Part shown: in pieces, positions 33,601-42,235 of the stretch
How positions within the stretch are numbered: position 1 is the first letter of the stretch
How the letters are laid out: every line of letters starts with the position of its first letter
Assembly: GCA_037013685.1 (NCBI GenBank)
Contig: JAQOXP010000051.1
Span: forward strand, 124,001-188,000
DNA from: Acridotheres tristis
Taxonomy: Eukaryota > Chordata > Aves > Passeriformes > Sturnidae
Length of the DNA: 64,000 nucleotides
Direction: 5' to 3'
The notes under the pieces: generated by a model
Told to the model about the DNA's origin: nothing
The model's input: the letters and a program-made list of their open reading frames with translations, nothing else
Database searches by the model: none
Made by a program: the position numbers and the translations under genes

Positions 33601-36600
33601 AAAATGGGAAAAATAAAAAAAAAAAGGGGAAAATCGGGTTAAAAATGGCGAAAATTGGGTTAAAAATGGAGATTTGGGGTAAGAAATGGGGGATTTGGGT
33701 CTCCAAGATCGTGGCCTCCATGTGGGACTCGCTGGGAGAGGAGCAGAAACAGGTGGGGATATGAGAAATTGAGGAAAAACAAAAAAAAAATGGTGAAAAT
33801 CGGGTTAAAAATGGCGAAAATAGGGTTAAAATTAGCAAAAATCGGGATAAAAATGGGTTCAAAAAGACAAAAAATGGGGGATTTGGGTGTCCAAGCTCGT
33901 GGCCTCCATGTGGGACTCGCTCGGGGAGGAGCAGAAACAGGTGGGGATATGAGAAATTGGGGAAAAACAAAAAAAAAATGGTGAAAATCGGGTTAAAATT
34001 GGGGAAAATAGAGTAAAAAATCAGGAGAATCGGGTAAAAAATGGGCCCAAAAACTCGGAAATGGAGATTTGGGTGTCCAAGATCGTGGCCTCCATGTGGG
34101 ACTCCCTGGGCGAGGAGCAGAAACAGGTCAGGAGGGGAAAAATGGGGAAAAATTAAAAAAAATGGTGAAAATCGGGTTAAAAATGGCAAAAATCGGGTTA
34201 AAAATGGCGAAAATCGGGTTAAAAATGGGGTATTTGGGGCAAAAATGGGGTATTTGGGGTAAGAAATGGGGGATTTGGGTGTCCAAGCTCGTGGCCTCCA
34301 TGTGGGACTCCCTGGGGGAGGAGCAGAAACAGGTGGGGAGGGGAAAAAATGGGGAAAAACAAAAAAAAATGGTGAAAATCGGGTTAAAAATGGTGAAAAT
34401 CGGGATAAAATTGGCAAAAATCGGGATAAAAATGGGTTAAAAAACTCGGAAATGGAGATTTGGGTGTCCAAGCTCGTGGCCTCCATGTGGGACTCCCTGG
34501 GAGAGGAGCAGAAACAGGTGAGAGACAGGAAAAATGGGGAAAAACAAAAAAAAAATGGTGAAAATCGGGTTAAAAATGGGGAAAATCGGGTTAAAAATGG
34601 GGAAAATCGGGTTAAAAAATGGAGATTTGGGGTAAAAAACAAGATTTTCACTCCAAAATCCCCAATTTTTCCCCCAAAATTTCCATTTTTCACCCCAAAT
34701 CTCCACGTCTTTTCTCCCCAAATCTCCATTTTTTTACCAAAATCTCCATTTCTCACCCCAAAATTTCCATTTTTTCCCCAAAATTTCCATTTTTTCCCCC
34801 TAAATCTCCGTTTTTTCCCCCAAAATTTCCATTTTTTTCCCCAAAATCTCCATTTTTTTCCCCAAAATTTCCATTTTTTTCCCCAAAATTTCCATTTTTT
34901 CCCCCAAAATTTCCTTTTTTTTTCCCCAAAATCTCCATTTTTTTCCCCAAAATCCCCATTTCTCGCCCCAAATCTCTGCTTTTTTTCCCGAAATTCCCGT
35001 TTTTCGCCCCAAATCTCCTTTTTTATTTAATTTTTTTTTGTTTTCCCAGGTGTACAAGCGCAAGACGGAGGCGGCCAAGAAGGAATATCTGAAAGCCCTG
35101 ACGGCCTACAAGGCCACCCTGGTACCCAAACCCAAAAAAATCCAAAATTCGGGGATTGGGGAGCCCAGAAAATCCAAAAATATCCAAAATTCGGGGATTG
35201 GGGAGCCCAGAAAATCCAAAAAAAATCCAAAATTCGGGGATTGGGAGCCCAAAAAATCCAAAATTTGGGGATTGGGGAATGAAAAATATAAAAAAAAATC
35301 CAAAATTTGGGGATTGGGGAATGAAAAATATTAAAAAAAATCCAAAATTTGGGGATTGGGAACCCAAAAAATCCAAAAATATCCAAAATTTGGGGAGTGG
35401 GAAACGAAAATATAAAAAAAAATCCAAAATTCGGGGATTTGGGAGCCCAAAAAATCCAAAAAAATCCAAAATTCGGGGATTGGGAACCCAGAAAATCCAA
35501 AATTTGGGGAGTGGGAACCAAAAAAATCCAAAATTTGGGGATTGGGAAACCCAGAAAATCCAAAAAAATCCAAAATTCGGGGATTGGGGAGCCCAGAAAA
35601 TCCAAAAAAATCCAAAATTCGGGGATTGGGGAGCCCAGAAAATCCAAAAAAATCCAAAATTCGGGGATTGGGGAGCCCAGAAAATCCAAAATTTGGGGAG
35701 TGGGAAACCCAGAAAATCCAAAAAAATTCAAAATTCGGGGATTTGGGAGCCCAGAAAATTCAAAAAAATCCAAAATTCGGGGAGTGGGAACCAAAAAAAT
35801 CCAAAATTTGGGGAGTGGGAACCCAGAAAATCAAAAAAAATCCAAAATTTGGGGATTGGGAAACCCAGAAAATCCAAAAAAATCCAAAATTCGGGGATTG
35901 GGGAGCCCAGAAAATCCAAAATTTGGGGATTGGGAAACAAAAAAATCCAAAATTTGGGAAGTGGGAAACCCAGAAAATCGAAAAAAATCCAAAATTTGGG
36001 GAATTGGGAGCCAAAAAAATCCAAAATTTGGGGATTGGGAACCAAAAAAATCCAAAAAAATCCAAAATTTGGGGATTGGGAACCCAGAAAATCCAAAATT
36101 TGGGCATTGGGGAGCGCAGAAAATCCAAAAAAATCCAAAATTTGGGGATTGGGAAAGGAAAAAACCCAAAATTTCAGAGGAGGGACTTTCAGTTTTTCTC
36201 TTTCTTTCACATTTATTTTTCCCCATTTTTCCCCTTTTTTCACTTTTTTCACTTTTTTTTACTTTTTTTTCCCATTTTTTTATTTTTTCTTACATTTATT
36301 TTTTCCGTTTTTTGCCATTTTTTCACTTTTTTTTTCTTTTTCTCCTTTTCACCTTTTTTCCTTTTTTTCCCCTTTTTTCCCATTTTTTTACTTTTTTTTA
36401 CTTTTTTTTCCCATTTTTTCTCTTTTTTTACTTTTTTTTTACTTTTTTCCCCTTTTTTCACTTTTTTCGGGTTTTTTTTCCCTTTTTTCCCTTTTTTCCC
36501 TTTTTCCCATTTTTTCCCTTTTTTTCTTTTTTCCCATTTTTTCACTTTTTCCTTTTCCTTTTTTTCCCGTTTTTTCCTATTTTTTCACTTTTTTCCTTTT

Positions 36601-39600
36601 TTCCCCTTTTTTCACTTTTTTTCCCCCTTTTTTCACTTTTTAAATTTTTTTTTCCCCTTTTTTCTTTTTTTTCTCCTTTTTCCGATTTTTTTACTTTTTT
36701 CCCTTTTTTCCCCATTTTTCCCCTTTTTCCATTTTTTCCCTTTTTTCCCATTTTTTCACTTTTTTCACTTTTTTATACTTTTTTTCCCATTTTTTAACTT
36801 TTTTATACTTTTTTTTCCCTCTTTTTTCACTTTTTTCGGGTTTTTTCCCCCTTTTTTCCATTTTCCCATTTTTCCCTTTTTCACCTTTTTTCCCATTTTT
36901 TCACTTTTTTCCTTTTTTTCCCCCTTTTTCCCCATTTTCCCCCTTTTCCGTTTTTTTCCCTTTTTTCCCATTTTTTCGCTTTTTTCACTTTTTTTCTCTC
37001 TCTCTTTTCTCTCTCCCCAGACCTCGGCGGAGACCCCGGACCCCTCCCCCACCCCCCTCCCCCACCCCCGCCCCTCCCCCCCTCCTCCTCCTCCTCCACC
37101 GCCTCCCCTCCCCCCCGCCGCCCCCCCGCCCCCTCCCCCCCCTCGCAGCCCGCCCCTCCCCCCCCGGCCATCACCAAGATCCTCATCCCCAAGCAGATGC
37201 TGGGTGGGGGAGGGGCGGGGGGCGCGGGTGGGGGAGGGGTGGTCACGGTCATCCCGGCCGCCGTGCTGGCCGGGCCCTGCCCCTCCCCCCGCCTGCAGCC
37301 CCCCCCCCCTGCAGCAGATGGCCCCTCCCCCACCGCCCGGGCCCGCGGGGGGAGGGGCGGGGGAAGGGGGGAGTGGGGGAGGGGGAAGCGGGGGAGGGGC
37401 CCCGAGCCTCCCCTCCCCCTCCGCCCCCCCCGCGGCCGCCCCTCCCCCTCCCCCGCCCCCCCTGCAGGGCCCCCCCAAGATCCGCGCCCCTCCCCCACTG
37501 CACATCAAGATCCTGCCCCCCCTGCACATCCTGAGCCCCCCGCCCCTCCCCCCGCCCCTCCCCCCGCCCGCCCCCACCGCCCCCGCAGCCGCCGGCCCCT
37601 CCCCCCCCCGCGGCCAGGACGACGTGGAGGTGGTGGGGGAGGGGGACGTGGTGCCCGAGGTGAGGGGGGAGGGGAGATTTGGGGTGGGGGAGGGGAAATT
37701 TGGTGGGGGAGGGGAATTTTGGGGTGGGGGAGGGGAAATCTGGGGTGGGGGAGGGGAATTTTGGAGGGGGAGGGGATTTGGGGGTGGGGGAGGGGAGAAT
37801 TGGGGGTGGGGGAGGGGAGAATTGGGGGTGGGGGAGGGGGGGTCAGATGGGGTTTGGAGCTCCCCCCTCCCCCCCCCAAAAAAAAAAAAAAAAGTCACCA
37901 AAAACTGCAAAAAAAGGGAAAAAAACGCCAAAAAAATTTAAAAATGGGGAAAAATCCTGAAAAAAAAAATGAAAAAAAAATCCTGAAAAGTTCCCCCGAA
38001 AATCTCCAAAAAAAAAGGGGAAAAGTTCTCCAAAAGTGGGGAAAAAAATGTCAAAAAAATCCCAGAAAAACTGAAAAAAAATTTGGAAAAATCCTCCCAA
38101 AAATGGAAAAAAATCCCTGAAAAAAAATCCCGATAAAATGGGAAAAAAAAATCCCCCAAAATGGGAAAGAAATCCTGAAAAAAATTCAAAAAAAATGAGA
38201 AAAAATCCCCCAAAAATGGAAAAAAATTCTGAAGAAAATTCAAAAAAAAATGAGAAAAAATCCCCCAAAAATGGAAAAAAATCCTGAAAAAAAATTCAAA
38301 AAAAATGGGGAAAAAATCCCCAAAAAATGGAAAAAAATCCTGAAAAAAATTTAAAAAAAAATGGGGAAAAATCCCCCAAAAATGGAAAAAAATCCTGAAA
38401 AAAATCCCAAAAAAATGAGAAAAAATCCCCCCTAAAATGGAAAAAAATCCTGAAAAAAATTCAATAAAAATGGGGAAAAATCCCCCCAAAATGGAAAAAA
38501 ATATTAAAAAAAATTCAAAAAAAATGGGGAAAAATCCCCCCAAAAATGGAAAAAAATCCTGAAAAAAACTCAAAAAAAATGGGGAAAAATCCCCCAAAAA
38601 TGGAAAAAAATCCTGAAAAAAATTCAAAAAAAATGGGGAAAAAATCCCCAAAAAATGGAAAGAAATCCTGAAAAAAATTCAAAAAAAATGGGGAAAAATC
38701 CCCCAAAAATGGAAAAAAGTCCTGAAAAAAATTCAAAAAAAATGGGGAAAAATCCCCCAAAAATGGAAAAAAATTCTGAAGAAAATTCAAAAAAAAAAAA
38801 GAGAAAAAATCCCCCAAAAACGGAAAAAAATCCTGAAAAAAAATTCAAAAAAAATGGAAAAAATATTAAAAAAAATTCCAAAAAAATTCCAAAAAATCCC
38901 CAAAAAACGGGAAAAAAAAAAAAAAAAAAACAAATGAAACCTTTCCTGCCCCCCCCAGGTGGAGTCGCCCCCCCAGGTGGAGCTGGTGGCCGAGTCGCCC
39001 CCCCCGGGTGGCCCCGAGTCCCCTCCCCCCGCCCGGGGCCGCTGCGTCCGCGCCGGCTGCCGCAACGCGCCCGTGCCCAGCGGCGACTGGGACGAGGAAT
39101 TCTGCAGCAGCGAGTGCCTCGTGCGCCACTGCCGGTGGGTTTGGGGAGAAAAATAAAGATTTTGGGGCTTTCTGTAAAAAAATCCGCTTTTTGTAGCAAA
39201 AAACCGCTTTTTTCTGGCCAAAATCGCCTTTTTTTTAGGCGAAAATGCGATTTTTTTACCCAAAAATGCGATTTTTTAAACTAAAAAATTCTTACTGATG
39301 GTGAGATTGGGGACAAAAAGGAAGATTTTGGGGTTTCCTCAAAAAAATCCACAATTTTTATCAAAAAATTCCAGTTTTTTAGCAAAAATACCCATTTTAT
39401 TACGCAAAAAATGTGATTTTTTTTAAATGAAAAATCCTCTCCCCCAGTGCCTGATGCGCCACTGCCGGTGGGTTTGGGGAGAAAAACAAAGATTTTGGGG
39501 CTTTCTGTAAAAAAATCCAGGTTTTTTAGCAAAAAACCGCTTTTTTTTAGCCAAAATAGCCTTTTTTTTACGCGAAAATGCGATTTTTTTACCCAAAAAT

Positions 39601-41404
39601 GCGGTTTTTTTAAACTAAAAAATTCTCACTGATGGTGAGAACGGGGACAAAAAGGAAGATTTTGGGGTTTTCTGTAAAAAAATCCACTTTTTTTTTTAGC
39701 AAAAAACCGCTTTTTTCTAGCAAAAATTGCCAGTTTTTTACCCAAAATCCCATCTTTTTTACTCAAAATCCCATTTTTCCACCTAAAAATCCCATTTCTT
39801 TTTATCCAAAATCCCATTTTTAAACCCCAAGCCCCATTTCTTTTACCCAAAATCCCTTTTATTTTAACCCAAAATTCCCATTTATTTTAAACCAAAAAGT
39901 TCCATTTATTTTACCCCAAAATCCCCATTTTCCCACCCAAAATTCCCCATTTTTAACCCAAAATTCCCATTTTCCCACCCAAACCTCCCATTTTTAACAA
40001 AAATTCCCATTTTCCCACCCAAAAATCCCATTTATTTTAACCCAAAAATCCCATTTATTTACCCCAAACCCCCATTTTTAACCCAAAATTCCCATTTTTC
40101 CCACCCGAAATTCCCGTTTTTAACCCCAAATTCCCATTTTCCCACCCAAAAATCCCCATTTTTACCCGGTTTTCCTCATTTTTCCACCCAAAATTCCCAT
40201 TTTCCCACCCAAAATCCCCATTTTTAACCCAAAATTCCCATTTTTCCCACCCGAAATTCCCATTTTTAACCCAAAATTCCCATTTTTCCACCCAAAAATC
40301 CCCATTTTCCCACCCAAAATTCCCATTTTCCCACCCCAAAATTCCCCATTTTTAACCCAAAATTCCCATTTTCCCACCCAAAAATCCCCATTTTCCCACC
40401 CAAAAATCCCCATTTTTACCCGGTTTTCCTCATTTTTCCACCCAAACCTCCCATTTTTAACCCAAAATTCCTGTTTTCCCACCCAAAATCCCCATTTTCC
40501 CACCCAAAATTCCCATTTTTAACCCAAAATTCCCATTTTCCCACCCAAAAATCCCATTTATCTTAACCCAAAAATCCCATTTATTTACCCCAAACCCCCA
40601 TTTTTAACCCAAAATTCCCATTTTCCCACCCAAAATTCCCATTTTCCCACCCCAAACCCCCCATTTTTCCACCCAAAATTCCCATTTTTAACCCAAAATT
40701 CCCATTTTTCCACCCAAAAATCCCCATTTTTAACCCACAATCCCATTTATTTTAACCCAAAAATCCCATTTATTTACCCCAATACCCCCATTTTTCCCAC
40801 CCAAAATTCCCATTTTCCCACCCAAAATTCCCATTTTTAACCCAAAATTCCCGTTTTTTAACCCAAAATCCCCATTTTCCCACCCCAAATCCCCATTTTT
40901 CCGCCCAAACCCCCCATTTTTAACCCAAAATTCCCGTTTTTCCACCCAAAATTCCCATTTTCCCACCCAAAATTCCCATTTTTCCACCCAAAATCCCATT
41001 TTCCCACCCAAAAATTCCCATTTTCCCACCCAAAATTCCCCATTTTTAACCCAAAAATCCCCATTTTCCCACCCAAAATCCCCATTTTCCCACCCCAAAA
41101 TTCCCATTTTCCCACCCAAAATTCCCATTTTTCCACCCAAACCTCCCCATTTTCCCACCCAAAATTCCCATTTTTAACCCAAAATCCCCATTTTTCCACC
41201 CAAAATTCCCATTTTTCCACCCAAAATTCCCATTTTCCCACCCAAAATCCCCATTTTCCCACCCAAAATTCCCATTTTTAACCCAAAATTCCCATTTTCC
41301 ACCCAAAATTCCCGATTTTTCCCCGTTTTTCCCGTTTCAGGGACGTGTTCCTGGCCTGGCTCGCCGCCCGCAGCAGCAGCAGCAGCGTCGTCTTCGTCAA
41401 GTGA
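24656..41404 (+). CDS. TOX4: TOX4, TOX high mobility group box family member 4 (complete, 9 coding exons)
   Basis: TOX4 is a nuclear HMG-box protein, a partner of the PP1/PNUTS/WDR82 phosphatase complex and a binder of distorted DNA (family knowledge). Coding exons: 24656-24661, 25543-25611, 26960-27187, 30342-30647, 32967-33268, 35050-35121, 37021-37659, 38959-39134, 41341-41404. The sum is 1,862 nt, one short of 621 codons; with that base the protein is 620 residues, like mammalian TOX4. Seen in order: [52 protein letters not shown], a basic KKAKKKKDP patch, the HMG box (about residues 253-325), [34 protein letters not shown], a cysteine cluster [10 protein letters not shown]...[10 protein letters not shown], and VFVK-stop. 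Frame breaks occur at C runs in the fifth and seventh exons. Introns are almost wholly satellite, often seeded from exon edges. Confidence 0.96.
24662..25542. repeat. TOX4 intron 1: purine-rich gtgaggggaaaaatgggaaa array
   Basis: Units of about 65-90 bp containing 'ggatggaggggtgagggtgg' and 'aaaagtgtgaggggaaaaa' tandem from about 25020 to 25460. The unit contains gtgagggg, identical to the exon 1 donor. Acceptor ttttttttttttgcag. Confidence 0.8.
25543..25611 (+). CDS. TOX4: TOX4 coding exon 2
   Basis: A 69-nt exon encoding [23 protein letters not shown]. Acceptor tttgcag, donor GAG|gtggga, phase 0-0. Confidence 0.95.
25612..26959. repeat. TOX4 intron 2: two arrays
   Basis: 25620-25980: 'gggaaaaatgggaataaaaatc' units. 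26010-26900: about 45-bp units built on 'ccaattttgggctaaaaaaa' and 'gcgattttttcccagaaaaa'. Confidence 0.88.
26960..27187 (+). CDS. TOX4: TOX4 coding exon 3
   Basis: A 228-nt exon: [37 protein letters not shown], a Gly/Pro-rich insert, then [20 protein letters not shown] and PGGLLNM. Donor ATG|gtacgg is non-optimal, and its surroundings have been amplified in the intron. Confidence 0.94.
27188..28625 (+). repeat. TOX4 intron 3: array grown from the exon 3 donor edge
   Basis: Copies of the last about 48 nt of exon 3 (ggcatcatggagcagcccg... ctactcaacatg, then gt) occur near 27534-27579, 27980-28028, 28154-28203 and 28320-28365. They are interspersed with dozens of 20-21 bp units ('gggggctactgaccctggaa') and 'ggaccccgaaaatgggggat' units. 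The short unit is itself a variant of the exon end plus donor. Confidence 0.9.
28626..30020. repeat. TOX4 intron 3: 'aatttaaccccaaaaatggg' and 'ttttggggtcaatctctggg' arrays
   Basis: 28640-29040 and 29070-30020 carry two unit families of about 20-24 bp. A long reverse open frame here is a repeat artefact. Confidence 0.88.
30024..30341 (+). repeat. Two extra copies of the TOX4 exon 4 start with acceptor, exact 159-bp period
   Basis: cag|GAGCTGGAGTCGCCC begins at 30024, 30183 and 30342 (the real exon), i.e. two exact 159-bp steps. About 80 nt of exonic sequence follows each acceptor, ending at GCTCTGAGCCC. The first two copies then run into 'gggattttggggtcaatctc' and lack a donor. Confidence 0.93.
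30342..30647 (+). CDS. TOX4: TOX4 coding exon 4
   Basis: A 306-nt exon: [53 protein letters not shown], a Pro/Ala-rich stretch, then [12 protein letters not shown]. Donor AGG|gtgagc. It is chosen over the two upstream acceptor copies because only this one continues in frame to a donor. Confidence 0.94.
30648..32966. repeat. TOX4 intron 4: 'cccataataacccgaaatat' array then 1.5-kb C-rich array
   Basis: 30665-31370: units around 20 bp with one embedded copy of the exon 4 end (about 31079-31143). 31375-32940: 'ccccccaaatcccccc' units of 9-12 bp, where the complementary strand has dense G runs. It ends at a ctctctccctctctccccccccag acceptor. Confidence 0.9.
31085..31111 (+). other. Candidate in-frame 27-nt microexon duplicated from TOX4 exon 4
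   Basis: The last 27 nt of exon 4 (encoding DEEMEEFRR) recur here preceded by ccctgcag and followed by gtgagc. The preceding 'ctgcag' is exonic in the original but could act as an acceptor. Inclusion would repeat DEEMEEFRR in frame. The polypyrimidine tract upstream is weak, so usage is uncertain. Confidence 0.5.
32967..33268 (+). CDS. TOX4: TOX4 coding exon 5 (HMG box, first part; frame break in a C run)
   Basis: The exon holds [40 protein letters not shown] and [23 protein letters not shown]: helices 1 and 2 of the HMG box with its basic N-terminal extension. It is 302 nt, but the flanking phases need a multiple of three. The 14-C run at 32980-32993 is the likely site of a missing base. 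An alternative acceptor at 33011-33014 (ggcag) has the same phase problem. Confidence 0.92.
33269..34620 (+). repeat. TOX4 intron 5: seven more copies of the exon 5 end with donor
   Basis: The last about 50 nt of exon 5 (gatcgtggcctccatgtggg... gagcagaaacag, then gt) recur at about 33366, 33541, 33706, 33894, 34080, 34287 and 34473. Units are 165-207 bp, joined by 'aaaatcgggttaaaaatggc' sequence. Each copy keeps a GT donor (gtcagg, gtgggg or gtgaga). Confidence 0.94.
34621..35049. repeat. TOX4 intron 5, distal part: 'tccattttttccccaaaatt' array
   Basis: About 400 bp of 19-21 bp pyrimidine-rich units leading to acceptor ttgttttcccag. Confidence 0.88.
35050..35121 (+). CDS. TOX4: TOX4 coding exon 6 (HMG box, helix 3)
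   Basis: A 72-nt exon encoding [24 protein letters not shown]; completes the HMG box. Donor CTG|gtaccc. Confidence 0.94.
35122..36180. repeat. TOX4 intron 6: 'ggggattgggaacccagaaa' array
   Basis: About 1 kb of 38-45 bp units combining 'aaaatccaaaaaaatccaaa' with 'ttcggggattgggaaccca'. It yields open frames of up to 800 residues that are artefacts. Confidence 0.9.
36181..37020. repeat. TOX4 intron 6: about 830-bp pyrimidine tract
   Basis: Almost pure T and C ('ttttttcccattttttcact') with rare A, running into ctctctctcttttctctctccccag. It acts at least as an extreme polypyrimidine tract for exon 7. Confidence 0.92.
37021..37659 (+). CDS. TOX4: TOX4 coding exon 7 (proline-rich; two compensating frame breaks)
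   Basis: Starts [12 protein letters not shown] and ends [14 protein letters not shown] in one frame. [14 protein letters not shown] and [13 protein letters not shown] in the middle are one frame over. Total length is 639 nt (multiple of three), so two opposite one-base changes cancel; nearby C runs are 37158-37165 and 37299-37309. [26 protein letters not shown] and PPLHIL match the Leu/Gln/Pro-rich TOX4 region, here strongly proline-enriched. Confidence 0.88.
37660..38958. repeat. TOX4 intron 7: G-rich then A-rich arrays
   Basis: 37660-37860: 'ggggtgggggaggggaattt' units. 37890-38930: about 53-bp units of 'aaaaatggaaaaaaatcctg' plus 'aaaaaaattcaaaaaaaatg'. Acceptor ctgccccccccag. Confidence 0.88.
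38959..39134 (+). CDS. TOX4: TOX4 coding exon 8 (C-terminal cysteine-rich part)
   Basis: A 176-nt exon: [18 protein letters not shown], then [20 protein letters not shown] and [10 protein letters not shown], the conserved C-terminal cysteine cluster. It ends CG|gtgggt in mid-Arg codon. Confidence 0.94.
39135..41340. repeat. TOX4 intron 8: 'aaaaccgcttttttctagca' and 'ttcccattttcccacccaaa' arrays
   Basis: 39150-39850 holds about 150-200 bp units, one carrying a copy of the exon 8 end. 39850-41320 is an array of 18-21 bp units built on 'attcccattttcccacccaa'. Acceptor cccgtttcag. Confidence 0.9.
39448..39467 (+). other. 20-nt exon-like copy of the TOX4 exon 8 end with both splice sites
   Basis: tctcccccag|TGCCTGATGCGCCACTGCCG|gtgggt duplicates the last 20 nt of exon 8 with one mismatch, and has gained a good acceptor. 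Splicing it in after exon 8 would give CG+TGCCTGA, an immediate TGA stop, so it would act as a poison exon if used. Confidence 0.5.
41341..41404 (+). CDS. TOX4: TOX4 coding exon 9 (stop)
   Basis: Completes Arg then [20 protein letters not shown] and TGA at 41402-41404. The DVFLAW...VVFVK ending is the TOX4 C-terminus. Confidence 0.95.
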
Positions 41405-41530
41405 AGATCCCGGGAATTCTCGCGGGAATTTCGGGAATTCTCCCGGGAATTTCGGGAATTCTCCCGGGAATTTTTCCCGGGAATTTCGGAATTAAAGTTT
41501 TCCCGCCGGAATCGGTTCCGTCTCCGCTCG
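41405..41530 (+). terminator. TOX4: TOX4 3' UTR with ATTAAA polyadenylation signal
   Basis: Four 'cgggaattctcccgggaatt' repeats, then ATTAAA at 41491-41496 and a T-rich downstream element from about 41531. The implied 3' UTR is only about 110 nt. Confidence 0.75.
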
Positions 41531-42235
41531 GTTTTTTTTTTTATTTTTATTTTTCATTTTTTTTTTTGTTTTTTTACCCCAAATCCTCGTTTGAATCCCC
41601 CCCCCTCCCCCAAAAGAAAAAAAAAAATAAAAAATAAAAAATAAATTTTTGAGGGAAAAAAAATTAATTAAAACAATTCGTAAAAAAATTGGTAAAACTT
41701 ATTTAAAAATTCAATAAAAAACTTAATAAAAGAATTTTAATAAAAGTTTCACGAGAAAAACTTAAAAATTTAATACAAAAATTTTAATAAAAAAATTGAT
41801 AGAAATAATTTAATAAAATTTAATAGAAAAAAAAAAAATTAAACTATTTAATAAAAAATTAATTTAAAAAATTAATAAGAAAAACTTAATAAAGGAAATT
41901 TAATTTAAAATTTAATTAAAAACAATAAAAAGTAAAATATATTTTTCAGGGAAAAATTAAAAAAAAAATAAAAATTTAATAAAAAAAAAATTAACAGAAA
42001 CTTAAAAAATTAACAAAGAAAATTTAATTAAAATAATTAAAAAATATAATAGATTTTTGAGGAAAAATATGTAATAAAAATATTCTATAAAAATTTAATT
42101 TAAGAAGTTTAATTTAAAAAATTAATAGAAAAATTAATTTTAAAATTTAATAAAATTTAATAAATAAAATTTAATTAAAAAAAAAATTAATTAAAAACAA
42201 TTTAATTAAAAAAAAAATTTTGGACTTGGGATCAG
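41530..42235. other. AT-rich TOX4/METTL3 tail-to-tail interval
   Basis: About 700 bp of very AT-rich sequence dominated by 'aatttaataaaaaatttaat' motifs, in sharp contrast to the GC-rich flanks. No gene seen. Confidence 0.8.

Noticed and set aside
35156..37941. 799-residue open frame over the TOX4 intron 6 and exon 7
   Set aside because: Repeat and pyrimidine-tract translation joined by chance to the genuine exon 7.
41530..42235. Possible gene or origin in the AT-rich block between TOX4 and METTL3
   Set aside because: No open frame, structure or motif beyond A/T runs; it is best explained as degenerate 3' flank.
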